64,000 nucleotides of DNA from Klebsiella grimontii. GTDB lineage: Bacteria > Pseudomonadota > Gammaproteobacteria > Enterobacterales > Enterobacteriaceae. Of the stretch, positions 11,010 through 20,080 are shown piece by piece. The notes beneath the pieces are model-generated. The model ran no database searches, was not told where the DNA came from, and saw nothing but the letters and a program-made list of their open reading frames with translations. The position numbers were made by a program, and so were the translations under genes. The DNA lies in NCBI RefSeq assembly GCF_900200035.1, contig NZ_FZTC01000045.1:85527-149526 (forward strand), written 5' to 3'. Numbering within the stretch: position 1 is the first letter of the stretch; each line of letters begins with the position of its first letter.

Positions 11010-11498
11010 TTATTTTACGACGCGCAGCGCCGGACGCCCACCGCGAGGAGGCGGCGTATCGTCGGGATCGTCGTCGTGACTATCCGGCTTATCGCCATCG
11101 ATCACCGACATGACCGTTTCGCTGTCAGGCAGCTCTTCGTCATCGTTCAGGCTAGTGACATCTTCATCATAGGCCGCTTCCGGTTCGAACATGGTCCCTG
11201 CGCCATTCTCACGCGCGTAAACCGCCAGTACGGCAGCCATCGGCACGGAGACATTGCGCGGCACGCCGCCGAAGCGCGCGTTAAAACGCACTTCGTCGTT
11301 GGCCAGCTCGAGGTTACCGACAGCGCGTGGGGCAATATTGAGAACAATTTGCCCATCGCGAGCGTACTCCATCGGGACCATTACGCCCGGCAGAGTGACG
11401 TCAACGACCAGATGCGGAGTCAGCTGGTTATCCAGCAGCCACTCATAGAACGCTCGTAATAGATACGGGCGACGCGGCGTCAGCTGTGATACATCCAT
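11010..11498 (-). CDS. sspB: ClpXP protease specificity-enhancing factor SspB
   Basis: Adaptor that binds ssrA-tagged peptides and delivers them to ClpXP. The 162-residue protein has the conserved substrate-binding domain (SQLTPRRPYLLRAFYEWLLD through about residue 110), an acidic flexible linker, and the C-terminal ClpX-docking tail GGRPALRVVK. Two adjacent ATGs exist; the one at 11498 gives MDVSQLTP, matching E. coli MDLSQLTP, while 11501 would add one Met. It starts 3 bases after the sspA stop, so the pair is an operon with likely translational coupling. Confidence 0.95.
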   Translation of the reverse strand: MDVSQLTPRRPYLLRAFYEWLLDNQLTPHLVVDVTLPGVMVPMEYARDGQIVLNIAPRAVGNLELANDEVRFNARFGGVPRNVSVPMAAVLAVYARENGAGTMFEPEAAYDEDVTSLNDDEELPDSETVMSVIDGDKPDSHDDDPDDTPPPRGGRPALRVVK

Positions 11499-11501
11499 CA
11501 T

Positions 11502-12140
11502 TTAGCCCCGACCGAGACGCATTTCACGTTCGGCTTCAGTTAAAGAAGCGAGGAAAGAGTCGCGCTCAAATACGCGAGTCATATAGCCTTTAAGCTCTTT
11601 CGCGCCAGCGCCGACCAGCTCTACGCCGAGAACCGGCAGACGCCACAGCAGTGGTGCCAGGTAGCAGTCCACCAGGCTGAACTCATCGCTCAGGAAGTAG
11701 GGCTTCTGGGTGAAAACTGGCGCAATCGCCTGTAGTTCTTCACGCAGCTGCTTACGCGCAGTATCAGCCTGCGCAGCGGTACCGGTCTGAATGGTATTCA
11801 TCAACGAATACCAGTCCTTTTCGATACGCTGCATATACAGACGGCTTTCCCCACGCGCCACCGGGTAAACCGGCATGAGCGGCGGATGCGGGAAACGCTC
11901 ATCCAGATATTCCATAATGATGCGAGATTCCCACAGAGTGAGCTCACGATCCACAAGCGTCGGTACGCTTTGATTCGGGTTGAGGTCAATCAGATCCTGA
12001 GGCGGGTTGTCCTTCTCCACGTGCTCTATCTCAAAACTAACACCTTTTTCGGCCAGCACGATGCGGACCTGATGGCTATAGATGTCAGTAGGACCAGAAA
12101 ACAGCGTCATTACCGAACGTTTGTTGGCAGCGACAGCCAT
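11502..12140 (-). CDS. sspA: Stringent starvation protein A
   Basis: RNA polymerase-associated protein of the glutathione-S-transferase fold, important for stationary-phase acid tolerance and for lowering H-NS levels. The 212-residue sequence equals the E. coli length, with the thioredoxin-like N-terminal half (SVMTLFSGPTDIYSHQVRI) and the helical C-terminal half (about 88-212) including the surface-pocket segment around YPVARGESR. The ATG follows GGAGG at a good distance. First gene of sspAB. Confidence 0.97.
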   Translation of the reverse strand: MAVAANKRSVMTLFSGPTDIYSHQVRIVLAEKGVSFEIEHVEKDNPPQDLIDLNPNQSVPTLVDRELTLWESRIIMEYLDERFPHPPLMPVYPVARGESRLYMQRIEKDWYSLMNTIQTGTAAQADTARKQLREELQAIAPVFTQKPYFLSDEFSLVDCYLAPLLWRLPVLGVELVGAGAKELKGYMTRVFERDSFLASLTEAEREMRLGRG

Positions 12141-12451
12141 GAAAACCTCCAGGTATATTCAGAATTTTTGTACTGCTGCCGACCACGCATGGCCAGCCAG
12201 ATGTAAAAACCCCATTTGCGTGACTTCATTTCGTTCGTCATCCAAACAAAAAATGAACAATCACCTGCATTTGGGCAGAAAATTGGATGATAGTTTACCA
12301 GATTTTGAAGAGGTTGTGGTGAGGGGATTCTGGAAATGCTGAAAAAGTGGTAACAATGGGGCGTTTGTAGAGGGAAAATGGCAAATTTATCCATAAAAAA
12401 ACCCGCCGAAGCGGGTTTTTTCGCAAATTGTTCTGCGTGAGCAGAAAACAA
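12141..12451. other. sspA-rpsI intergenic region (311 bp)
   Basis: Contains the rpsI terminator at 12395-12421 and, to its left, the presumed sspA promoter and leader on the minus strand with a GGAGG ribosome-binding site just before sspA. No gene is evident. Confidence 0.6.
12395..12421 (-). terminator. rplM-rpsI terminator
   Basis: ACCCGC-CGAA-GCGGGT (12401-12416) flanked by A6 and T-runs, so it can work in both directions; it serves the ribosomal protein operon ending at 12452. Confidence 0.9.
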
Positions 12452-12847
<396 letters not shown>

Positions 12848-12859
12848 CTATAATCCCGA

Positions 12860-13312
<453 letters not shown>

Positions 13313-13452
13313 TTACACGTTGGTGAACACCCAAACGTTTAGTCAGTTGAGGTTCACACGACATTGTCCAGCAAACCTACCCCTTCGAATAGCCTATGCC
13401 GGCACATAGAAAGTTTTGGGAAAAAAACCTTCTCGTAACGTGGGGTCGCAAG

Positions 13453-13458
13453 ATTATA
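13453..13458 (-). promoter_or_regulatory. rplM-rpsI promoter -10
   Basis: TATAAT read on the minus strand, with TCGATC 17 bases upstream as a weak -35. It gives a leader of roughly 160 bases before rplM. Inferred from sequence only. Confidence 0.55.
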
Positions 13459-13507
13459 GAGAAGTCGGGGTCAAAGATCGACCCCTTTATGTGATTTGTA
13501 CCCGGTT

Positions 13508-14641
13508 TTACCCCGGTAAGTGTTCCCGCTTCAGATACTCCTCGCTCTGCATCTCCTGCAGGCGCGACAAACAGCGCTGGAACTCGAATTTTAACCTCTC
13601 ACCCTGATAGATCTCATAAAGCGGTACCGCCGCGCTGACCACCAGTTTAACGTGGCGCTCATAGAACTCATCAACCAGGGCGATAAAGCGCCGCGCCTCG
13701 CTCTCCATCAGCCCAGTCATCACCGGCACCTCAAAAAGCATCACGGTATGAAACAGACGCGAGAGCGCAATATAGTCATGCTGGCTGCGCGCATCCACGC
13801 ACAGCGTGGCGAACGACGCCGCCAGCGTCTGGTTCTCTACGCCCAGCGTCGGCAGCGGACGATGGTTGATCTCCAGCGTCGGCGCCTGTTCGCGCTTCGC
13901 ACCTGCCAGCGCCAGCCACAATTTATCCATCTGCTGCTGGGTCTCAGCATTCAGCGGCGACAGCCACAGATGCGCCTGGGTCAGCGTGCGCAGGCGGTAA
14001 TCAATACCGGCGTCGACATTCATGATATCGCAATGTTGCTTAATGGCGTCGATGGCGGGCAGGAAACGGGCGCGCTGAAGGCCGTTCCGGTACAGCTCGT
14101 CAGGAGGAATATTCGATGTCGCCACCAGGGTTATGCCGCGAGCGAACAGCGCTTTCATTAGACCGCCCAACAGCATCGCATCGGTAATATCAGAGACGAA
14201 AAACTCATCGAAGCAGAGCACGTCGGTTTCAGCTTTGAAACGGTCCGCAACGATTTCCAGCGGATCGCTGTGCCCCTGCAGCGTCGTTAACTCTTCATGT
14301 ACCCGCAGCATAAACCGATGAAAATGCAGACGTTGTTTACGTTCTCCCGGCAGGCTTTGATAGAACAGGTCCATCAGCCAGGTTTTCCCCCTGCCGACCC
14401 CGCCCCACATATAGAGACCGCGAACCGCGACCGTTTCGGCAACGGGTTCGCGCTTGCCCAGCAGCTTGCCGAATTTCGCCCGTAAACCGCCGCCGGTTTG
14501 CGGCGCTGCCGAAGGTTTATTCTGCAATTCATGAAAAATCGTATCGAGGCGGCTGACCGCTTCTCGCTGTACGTCGTCAGGTTGGTGGCTCCCCTCGTTG
14601 AGAGAGGAAAGGTAACGCGATGTTGGGGACAGGCTTTGCAT
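13508..14641 (-). CDS. zapE: Cell division protein ZapE (AFG1-type ATPase)
   Basis: ATPase that interacts with FtsZ during constriction, needed under heat or low oxygen in E. coli. The 377-residue protein (E. coli: 375) has Walker A GGVGRGKTW at about residues 80-88, Walker B-like VLCFDEFFV, and the AFG1/LACE1 family segments GITLVATSNIPPDELY and LLWRLP-like helices downstream. Residues 40-70 are the variable region. It is divergent from zapG, another division-associated gene, across a 190-bp gap. Confidence 0.95.
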   Translation of the reverse strand: MQSLSPTSRYLSSLNEGSHQPDDVQREAVSRLDTIFHELQNKPSAAPQTGGGLRAKFGKLLGKREPVAETVAVRGLYMWGGVGRGKTWLMDLFYQSLPGERKQRLHFHRFMLRVHEELTTLQGHSDPLEIVADRFKAETDVLCFDEFFVSDITDAMLLGGLMKALFARGITLVATSNIPPDELYRNGLQRARFLPAIDAIKQHCDIMNVDAGIDYRLRTLTQAHLWLSPLNAETQQQMDKLWLALAGAKREQAPTLEINHRPLPTLGVENQTLAASFATLCVDARSQHDYIALSRLFHTVMLFEVPVMTGLMESEARRFIALVDEFYERHVKLVVSAAVPLYEIYQGERLKFEFQRCLSRLQEMQSEEYLKREHLPG

Positions 14642-14731
14642 GATCTAATTCTTATTCCTTGAAAACCGTAATGCCGTAGCTCACGATTGACGAAAAAAAG
14701 GCCGCTCTACACTACGTGATGATACGCCAGG

Positions 14732-14749
14732 ATTCCACTTCTGTGGAAT
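14732..14749. repeat. Perfect 7-bp inverted repeat upstream of zapG
   Basis: ATTCCAC-TTCT-GTGGAAT lies between the divergent zapE and zapG. No U-tract follows on either strand, so it looks more like a protein site or mRNA leader hairpin than a terminator. Confidence 0.4.
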
Positions 14750-14831
14750 TAGCGGTTATAGTGGCACTATCGGGCGCAGGCGGAGAGCCTCACAGCCATC
14801 CTACGGAACCACAAAACAACGGGAGATGTTC

Positions 14832-15230
14832 ATGACCTGGGAATACGCGCTAATTGGGCTAGTTGTCGGCATCATTATCGGCGCCGTCGCGATGCGTTTT
14901 GGCAATCGCAAATTACGCCAACAGCAGGCGCTGCAGTTTGAACTGGAAAAGAATAAAGCAGAGCTGGAAGAGTACCGCGAAGAGCTGGTAAGCCATTTTG
15001 CCCGGAGCGCAGAGCTACTGGATAACATGGCGCATGATTACCGCCAGCTGTATCAGCATATGGCGAAAAGTTCCAGCAACCTGCTGCCGGACAGCATGGC
15101 GGACGCCAATCCGTTCCGCAATCGTCTGGAAGAGTCTGAAGCGGGCAACGATCAGGCTCCGGTCCAGATGCCGCGCGACTACTCTGAAGGCGCCTCCGGC
15201 CTGCTGCGCGGCGGCGTAAAGCGCGACTAA
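14832..15230 (+). CDS. zapG: ZapG/YhcB inner-membrane cell-envelope protein
   Basis: 132-residue single-pass inner-membrane protein (DUF1043). One N-terminal transmembrane helix (ALIGLVVGIIIGAVAMRF, about 5-22) is followed by a long cytoplasmic coiled coil (about 25-80) and a disordered tail ending GASGLLRGGVKRD. In E. coli it links division and cell-wall or lipid synthesis. The start MTWEYALIG is chosen by homology with GGGAG upstream; an ATG six bases earlier is possible. Confidence 0.94.
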   Translation: MTWEYALIGLVVGIIIGAVAMRFGNRKLRQQQALQFELEKNKAELEEYREELVSHFARSAELLDNMAHDYRQLYQHMAKSSSNLLPDSMADANPFRNRLEESEAGNDQAPVQMPRDYSEGASGLLRGGVKRD

Positions 15231-15257
15231 TCCGCCAACGACAGTAAAAATATTTTC

Positions 15258-15281
15258 CGGGCGCACCCTCAGCGCCCGTTT
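15258..15281 (+). terminator. zapG terminator
   Basis: CGGGCGC (15258-15264) pairs with GCGCCCG (15272-15278), then a short TTT. Moderate strength; it separates zapG from degQ. Confidence 0.6.
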
Positions 15282-15402
15282 CAACCTCTCATCCCAGCTA
15301 CAATTTAACTATCGCCCACATTGTTACCGGGCCGAAAATTCAATAACATCGGACCATTCGGGACGTTTCCCATACACCTCAGGTTACGAGAGCCAGCATC
15401 TA

Positions 15403-16770
15403 ATGAATAAACAGACTTTGCTGTTAAGTGCGTTAGCGTTAAGCGTTGGGTTGTCGTTGTCCGCCTTACCTCCGGCAGCAGCCTCTTTACCGACACAGGT
15501 TCCCGGCCAGGGCGCGTTGCCAAGCCTCGCGCCGATGCTGGAAAAAGTGTTGCCGGCGGTGGTGAGCGTACAGGTTGAGGGCACCGCGTCGCCCGCGCAG
15601 AATATGCCGGAAGAGCTGAAGAAGTACTTTGGCGACAATGCGCCGCAAGAGCAGGCGCAGCCATTTGAAGGCCTGGGTTCTGGGGTCATCATTGACGCGG
15701 CAAAAGGCTACGTGCTAACCAATAATCACGTGATTAATCAGGCGCAGAAAATCAGCGTCCAGCTTAACGATGGTCGCGAGTTCGATGCCAAACTGGTCGG
15801 CAGCGACGAGCAGAGCGATATCGCCCTGCTGCAGCTGTTAAAACCCAGCAATCTGACGCAAATCGCGATCGCCGACTCCGATAAGCTGCGGGTAGGCGAT
15901 TTCGCCGTCGCCGTCGGTAACCCGTTTGGTCTGGGTCAGACCGCCACATCCGGGATTATTTCAGCCCTTGGCCGCAGCGGCCTGAATCTTGAAGGGCTGG
16001 AGAACTTTATCCAGACCGATGCCTCGATCAACCGCGGCAACTCCGGCGGCGCGCTGCTGAACCTCAACGGCGAGCTGATTGGCATCAACACCGCCATTCT
16101 GGCCCCGGGCGGCGGCAGCGTCGGCATTGGCTTCGCGATCCCCAGCAATATGGCGAAAATTCTCTCCCAGCAGCTTATTCAGTTTGGTGAAATCAAACGC
16201 GGCCTGCTGGGCATCAAAGGCATGGAAATGAGCGCGGATATCGCCAAAGCGATGAATCTCGACGTCCAGCGCGGCGCCTTCGTCAGCGAAGTGCTGCCAA
16301 ATTCAGGGTCGGCCAAAGCGGGCATCAAATCTGGCGACGTTATCGTCAGCCTGAACGGCAAGCCGCTCAACAGCTTCGCCGAACTGCGCTCCCGCATCGC
16401 CACGACCGAGCCGGGGACCAAGGTGAAGCTGGGGCTCCTGCGCGAAGGAAAGCCCGTAGAAGTTGAAGTCACCCTCGACAAGAGCACCTCTTCTTCCGCC
16501 AGCGCCGAACTTATCGCGCCAGCCCTGCAGGGCGCATCGTTAAGCGACGGTCAGATGAAAGACGGGACCAAAGGCGTCGTCATTGATAATGTCGATAAAG
16601 CCAGCCCTGCCGCCCAGGCGGGGCTGCATAAAGACGACATCATTATTGGCCTCAACCGCGAGCGCGTAAGGTCCATTGCTGAACTGCGAAAAGTGCTTGA
16701 AAGCAAGCCGACGGTGATTGCGCTGAACGTCGTTCGCGGCAGCGAAAGCATCTATCTGCTGCTGCGTTAA
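15403..16770 (+). CDS. degQ: Periplasmic serine protease DegQ
   Basis: HtrA-family periplasmic protease and chaperone for unfolded envelope proteins. The 455-residue precursor has an N-terminal signal peptide (about 1-27), a trypsin-like domain with catalytic triad His109 (TNNHVIN), Asp139 (SDIALL) and Ser214 (RGNSGGA), and two PDZ domains (about 255-350 and 365-455). The missing long LA loop separates it from DegP. The gene is followed by degS in the same direction, as in E. coli. Confidence 0.97.
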   Translation: MNKQTLLLSALALSVGLSLSALPPAAASLPTQVPGQGALPSLAPMLEKVLPAVVSVQVEGTASPAQNMPEELKKYFGDNAPQEQAQPFEGLGSGVIIDAAKGYVLTNNHVINQAQKISVQLNDGREFDAKLVGSDEQSDIALLQLLKPSNLTQIAIADSDKLRVGDFAVAVGNPFGLGQTATSGIISALGRSGLNLEGLENFIQTDASINRGNSGGALLNLNGELIGINTAILAPGGGSVGIGFAIPSNMAKILSQQLIQFGEIKRGLLGIKGMEMSADIAKAMNLDVQRGAFVSEVLPNSGSAKAGIKSGDVIVSLNGKPLNSFAELRSRIATTEPGTKVKLGLLREGKPVEVEVTLDKSTSSSASAELIAPALQGASLSDGQMKDGTKGVVIDNVDKASPAAQAGLHKDDIIIGLNRERVRSIAELRKVLESKPTVIALNVVRGSESIYLLLR

Positions 16771-16778
16771 CTCGCCTT

Positions 16779-16807
16779 CCGGGCATCGCGTGCAGTGCGA
16801 TGTCCGG
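16779..16807. repeat. Inverted repeat between degQ and degS
   Basis: CCGGGCATCGC (16779-16789) pairs with GCGATGTCCGG (16797-16807) with one G-T pair. It resembles a REP-type palindromic unit or an attenuating hairpin after degQ. Confidence 0.45.
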
Positions 16808-16856
16808 ACAAGACGTGTTATGCTGCGCCTGTCCATCCATCAACGATATCTGCATC

Positions 16857-17915
16857 ATGCCTGGAAAGCTTTTACGTTCGATACTTATTGGTTTGATTGT
16901 CGGCGGTCTGCTGCTGGCCGTTATGCCTTCGCTGCGCCAGTGGCAGCTTTCGCCGACCACGCAATACGATAGCGCGGATGAATCCCCCGCCAGCTATAAT
17001 TCCGCCGTTCGCCGCGCCGCCCCGGCGGTCGTGAACGTCTATAACCGGGCACTCAACAGCACCAGCCATAACCAGCTAACGCTCGGTTCCGGCGTGATCA
17101 TGGATCAGCGCGGCTATATCCTGACCAATAAGCACGTTATCAACGATGCCGATCAGATTATCGTGGCCCTACAGGATGGTCGGGTTTTTGAAGCGCTGCT
17201 GGTCGGCTCGGATACTCTCACCGATCTGGCGGTGTTAAAAATCAACGCCAGCGGCGGCCTGCCGGTGATTCCGATTAACCCGAAACGCGTGCCGCATATC
17301 GGTGACGTCGTGCTGGCGATCGGCAACCCGTACAACCTTGGGCAAACCATTACCCAGGGCATTATCAGCGCCACCGGCCGTATCGGCCTGAACCCCACCG
17401 GGCGCCAGAATTTCCTGCAGACCGACGCGTCAATCAATCACGGTAACTCCGGCGGCGCGCTGGTGAACTCGCTGGGCGAGCTGATGGGTATCAATACCCT
17501 GTCATTTGATAAAAGCAACGATGGCGAAACGCCGGAAGGGATCGGCTTTGCGATCCCTTTCCAGCTGGCAACCAAGATTATGGATAAGCTGATCCGCGAT
17601 GGCCGCGTTATTCGCGGCTATATAGGGATCAGCGGCCGCGAAATTGCGCCGCTGCATGCGCAGGGCGGCGGGATCGATCAGCTGCAGGGGATCGTGGTGA
17701 ATGATGTTGCGCCGGAAGGCCCGGCCGCCCAGGCAGGGATCCGCGCCAACGACGTCATTATTTCGGTTAACGACAAGCCCGCCGTTTCCGCCCTGGAAAC
17801 CATGGACCAGGTCGCAGAGATTCGCCCGGGCTCGGAAATTCCGGTGGTGATTATGCGCGATGATAAAAAACTTACGCTGCATATCGCCGTCCAGGAATAT
17901 CCTGCGACCAATTAA
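16857..17915 (+). CDS. degS: Inner-membrane serine protease DegS
   Basis: Site-1 protease of the sigma-E envelope-stress pathway: its PDZ domain senses misfolded porin C-termini and the protease cuts RseA. The 352-residue protein (E. coli: 355) has an N-terminal membrane anchor (LLRSILIGLIVGGLLLAVM), triad residues His93 (NKHVIN), Asp123 (by alignment) and Ser198 (HGNSGGA), and one C-terminal PDZ domain. It is three residues shorter before LGSGVIM than E. coli. Start MPGKLLRS is by homology. Confidence 0.96.
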   Translation: MPGKLLRSILIGLIVGGLLLAVMPSLRQWQLSPTTQYDSADESPASYNSAVRRAAPAVVNVYNRALNSTSHNQLTLGSGVIMDQRGYILTNKHVINDADQIIVALQDGRVFEALLVGSDTLTDLAVLKINASGGLPVIPINPKRVPHIGDVVLAIGNPYNLGQTITQGIISATGRIGLNPTGRQNFLQTDASINHGNSGGALVNSLGELMGINTLSFDKSNDGETPEGIGFAIPFQLATKIMDKLIRDGRVIRGYIGISGREIAPLHAQGGGIDQLQGIVVNDVAPEGPAAQAGIRANDVIISVNDKPAVSALETMDQVAEIRPGSEIPVVIMRDDKKLTLHIAVQEYPATN

Positions 17916-17918
17916 CAG

Positions 17919-17942
17919 GCTCCCCGCCAGGGGAGCGCTTTT
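17919..17942 (+). terminator. degS terminator
   Basis: GCTCCCC-N4-GGGGAGC (17919-17936) followed by GCTTTTC, directly after degS and facing the convergent CitG-like gene. Confidence 0.8.
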
Positions 17943-18640
17943 CAATCAGCAAACAATGGCCCGGCCGGGAATTTCGCCAGAAACCCGGTCACGGCCAGCA
18001 GCGACCACAGTCCGGGCCACGCAAACTGGCGCTCCCGCAGTTCATCATCGAGCGTCATCAGCGCAAACTCGCCGTTATCACCCAGAACTCCCCCCTGCCA
18101 GAGCAACCGCTGGGCCTGCTGCCGCGCCCAGGGGGAATCACTTTTCCAGGCCAGCAGATGCAGCAGCGCCTGCTGCAGGCAGATGCCATATGAATGCTTA
18201 TCCCGCAGCAGCCGCCGGTAAACCGGCAGCGATATGCTGCGCACGGTATAGAAACCGCTGCGGATTTCGCTATCAACATCCGCAATGCCAGCACAGAACT
18301 GACCGGCGAGGTCGCACAGACGATTGTGCGTCAGCGGCTGACCAAGAATTTCCAGACGCCCGGCAGCCGCACACAGTAGCCCGCTCCCTTGCTGCTCATG
18401 TGTCAGCGAATCAGGTAAAGCCGCCACCGTTTCAGCGGCCCCGGCCTGCGCATGCCGTACGCCAGCGTCATAGCAACGGACAAAAAAATCATGGCTACCC
18501 TGAGCGATTGATGGGTGCGCCAGCAGATTCAGAGCCGGATGCAGTTGTTCAAGTTCCTCCAGCGACGCAAGGGTGTAATCAACAACGCTGTCCTTTGCCG
18601 ACGCCCTGCTGTCAGGACGTAATGCTATGGTTTCATTCAT
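17942..18640 (-). CDS. Divergent CitG/MdcB-like protein linked to oxaloacetate decarboxylase
   Basis: 232 residues; not a gene with an established name. Residues 87-104 (GLLCAAAGRLEILGQPLT), 115-127 (FCAGIADVDSEIR) and 197-224 (DDELRERQF ... LLAVTGFLAKF) align in order with remembered E. coli CitG, the triphosphoribosyl-dephospho-CoA synthase that makes the citrate lyase cofactor. The hallmark CitG segments PKPGLVD, GVNTHKG and GDTN are absent, so that catalysis is unlikely. It is the last gene of the oadGAB-containing strand, after a REP element. The ATG at 18640 has AAGGAG six bases upstream; a TTG one codon earlier is less likely. Its role, perhaps in assembly or regulation, is unknown. 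Confidence 0.7.
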   Translation of the reverse strand: MNETIALRPDSRASAKDSVVDYTLASLEELEQLHPALNLLAHPSIAQGSHDFFVRCYDAGVRHAQAGAAETVAALPDSLTHEQQGSGLLCAAAGRLEILGQPLTHNRLCDLAGQFCAGIADVDSEIRSGFYTVRSISLPVYRRLLRDKHSYGICLQQALLHLLAWKSDSPWARQQAQRLLWQGGVLGDNGEFALMTLDDELRERQFAWPGLWSLLAVTGFLAKFPAGPLFAD

Positions 18641-18662
18641 CAAAGTCTCCTTACAGGAAATC

Positions 18663-18755
18663 TCCCGGGTCGCGGCTGACGCCTTACCCGGGCTACGGGT
18701 TTACAGTCATCTGCGATCCCGTAGCCCGGACAGGCGCAACGCGCCGCCTCCGGGA
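18663..18755. repeat. REP-type palindromic pair (BIME-like)
   Basis: Two GC-rich inverted copies: ACCCGGGCTACGGGT around 18686-18700 and its partner CCCGTAGCCCGGA at 18718-18730, the latter followed by the typical inner stem GGCGCAACGCGCC and CCGGG. This is the common enterobacterial REP form. It sits between oadB and the CitG-like gene and would help protect oadB mRNA from 3' decay. Confidence 0.7.
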
Positions 18756-18766
18756 AGAGCACAGAA

Positions 18767-20068
18767 CTACATCGCCAGCACGTACTTGAGCATCACCCCG
18801 GCGGCTATCGCCGAGCCAATCACTCCCGCCACGTTCGGGCCCATCGCGTGCATCAGCAGGAAGTTCTGCGCGTCCGACTCCAGCCCCACCTTGTTCGATA
18901 CCCGCGCCGCCATCGGCACCGCCGACACCCCGGCCGAGCCAATCAGCGGGTTGATTTTGTTGTGACTGAACAGGTTCAGCAGCTTCGCCATCAGCACCCC
19001 CGCCGCCGTCCCGATACAGAACGCAATCACCCCCAGCACCAGAATCCCCAGCGTCTGCGGCTGGAGGAACTTGTCCGCCACCAGCTTGGCGCCCACCGAT
19101 AACCCGAGGAAAATGGTCACGATATTTATCAGCGCGTTCTGCACCGTGTCGCTCAGGCGCTCCACCACGCCGCTCTCGCGCATCAGGTTGCCGAAGCAGA
19201 ACATCCCCAGCAGCGGCGCCGCGTCCGGCAGCAGCAGCGCCACCAGCAGCAACAGCACCGCCGGGAACAGGATTTTCTCCCGCCTGCTCACCGTGCGCAG
19301 CTGCACCATGCGGATTTTCCGCTCCTTATCCGTGGTCAGCGCCTTCATAATCGGCGGCTGGATTAACGGCACCAGCGCCATATACGAGTACGCCGCCACC
19401 GCGATGGCCCCCAGCAGCTCCGGCGCCAGCTTGCCCGACAGGTAAATCGCCGTCGGGCCGTCCGCCCCGCCGATAATGCCTATCGCCGCCGCCTGCGGCA
19501 GGGTGAAGCTGATAATCCCGAAGTAGTTCAGCGTCAGCGCCCCGAGCACCGTGGCGAAGATACCGAACTGCGCCGCCGCCCCCAGCAGCAGGGTGCGCGG
19601 GTTGGCCAGCAGCGGGCCGAAGTCGGTCATCGCCCCGACGCCCATAAATATCACCAGCGGGGCAATGCCCGAACCGATGGCGACCTTATAGAACACCGCC
19701 AGCACCCCGGCGGAGTAGCCCATATCCACCGCCTGCTGCTCCATCTGGCTCTGTACCGACGGCAGGGCCAGGGCTAATGCCTCCTTGATGGCGTGAACGT
19801 CCGGCAGGCAGTTGAGCTTCGCGGCAATCACCGCCAGCTGCCCGGCGTCGTGGTGGGCCAGCAGGCTCTCCAGGGCGGTCAGCGCCAGCCCGGCCTCCGG
19901 GATATTCGACAGCAGGCCGCCGAAGCCAATCGGCAGCAGCAGTAGCGGCTCGAACTTCTTCGCAATCGCCAGCCACAGCAGCAGCAGGCTCACCAGCAGC
20001 ATGATGGCCTGGCCGATGCCGAGGTGCATCAGGCCCATGCCCTGAATCAGGGCGTTCAGACTTTCCAT
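18767..20068 (-). CDS. oadB: Oxaloacetate decarboxylase beta subunit, Na+ pump
   Basis: Membrane subunit that decarboxylates carboxybiotin and exports Na+ to the periplasm. The 433-residue length equals the Klebsiella enzyme as remembered. About nine to eleven hydrophobic helices are visible, with family segments [11 protein letters not shown] near 49-59, [28 protein letters not shown] and the C-terminal [21 protein letters not shown], where Asp203-type and Ser/Asn residues for Na+ binding lie in known homologues. Third position bases are almost all G or C. It begins 12 bases after oadA. Confidence 0.95.
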   Translation of the reverse strand: MESLNALIQGMGLMHLGIGQAIMLLVSLLLLWLAIAKKFEPLLLLPIGFGGLLSNIPEAGLALTALESLLAHHDAGQLAVIAAKLNCLPDVHAIKEALALALPSVQSQMEQQAVDMGYSAGVLAVFYKVAIGSGIAPLVIFMGVGAMTDFGPLLANPRTLLLGAAAQFGIFATVLGALTLNYFGIISFTLPQAAAIGIIGGADGPTAIYLSGKLAPELLGAIAVAAYSYMALVPLIQPPIMKALTTDKERKIRMVQLRTVSRREKILFPAVLLLLVALLLPDAAPLLGMFCFGNLMRESGVVERLSDTVQNALINIVTIFLGLSVGAKLVADKFLQPQTLGILVLGVIAFCIGTAAGVLMAKLLNLFSHNKINPLIGSAGVSAVPMAARVSNKVGLESDAQNFLLMHAMGPNVAGVIGSAIAAGVMLKYVLAM

Positions 20069-20080
20069 GGTTCCTGTTCC

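Noticed and set aside
17860..18789. A 309-codon plus-strand open frame running from the end of degS over the CitG-like gene
   Set aside because: It overlaps degS, its terminator and the REP element, and its low-complexity Arg/Pro/Ala translation looks like a shadow of the minus-strand gene.
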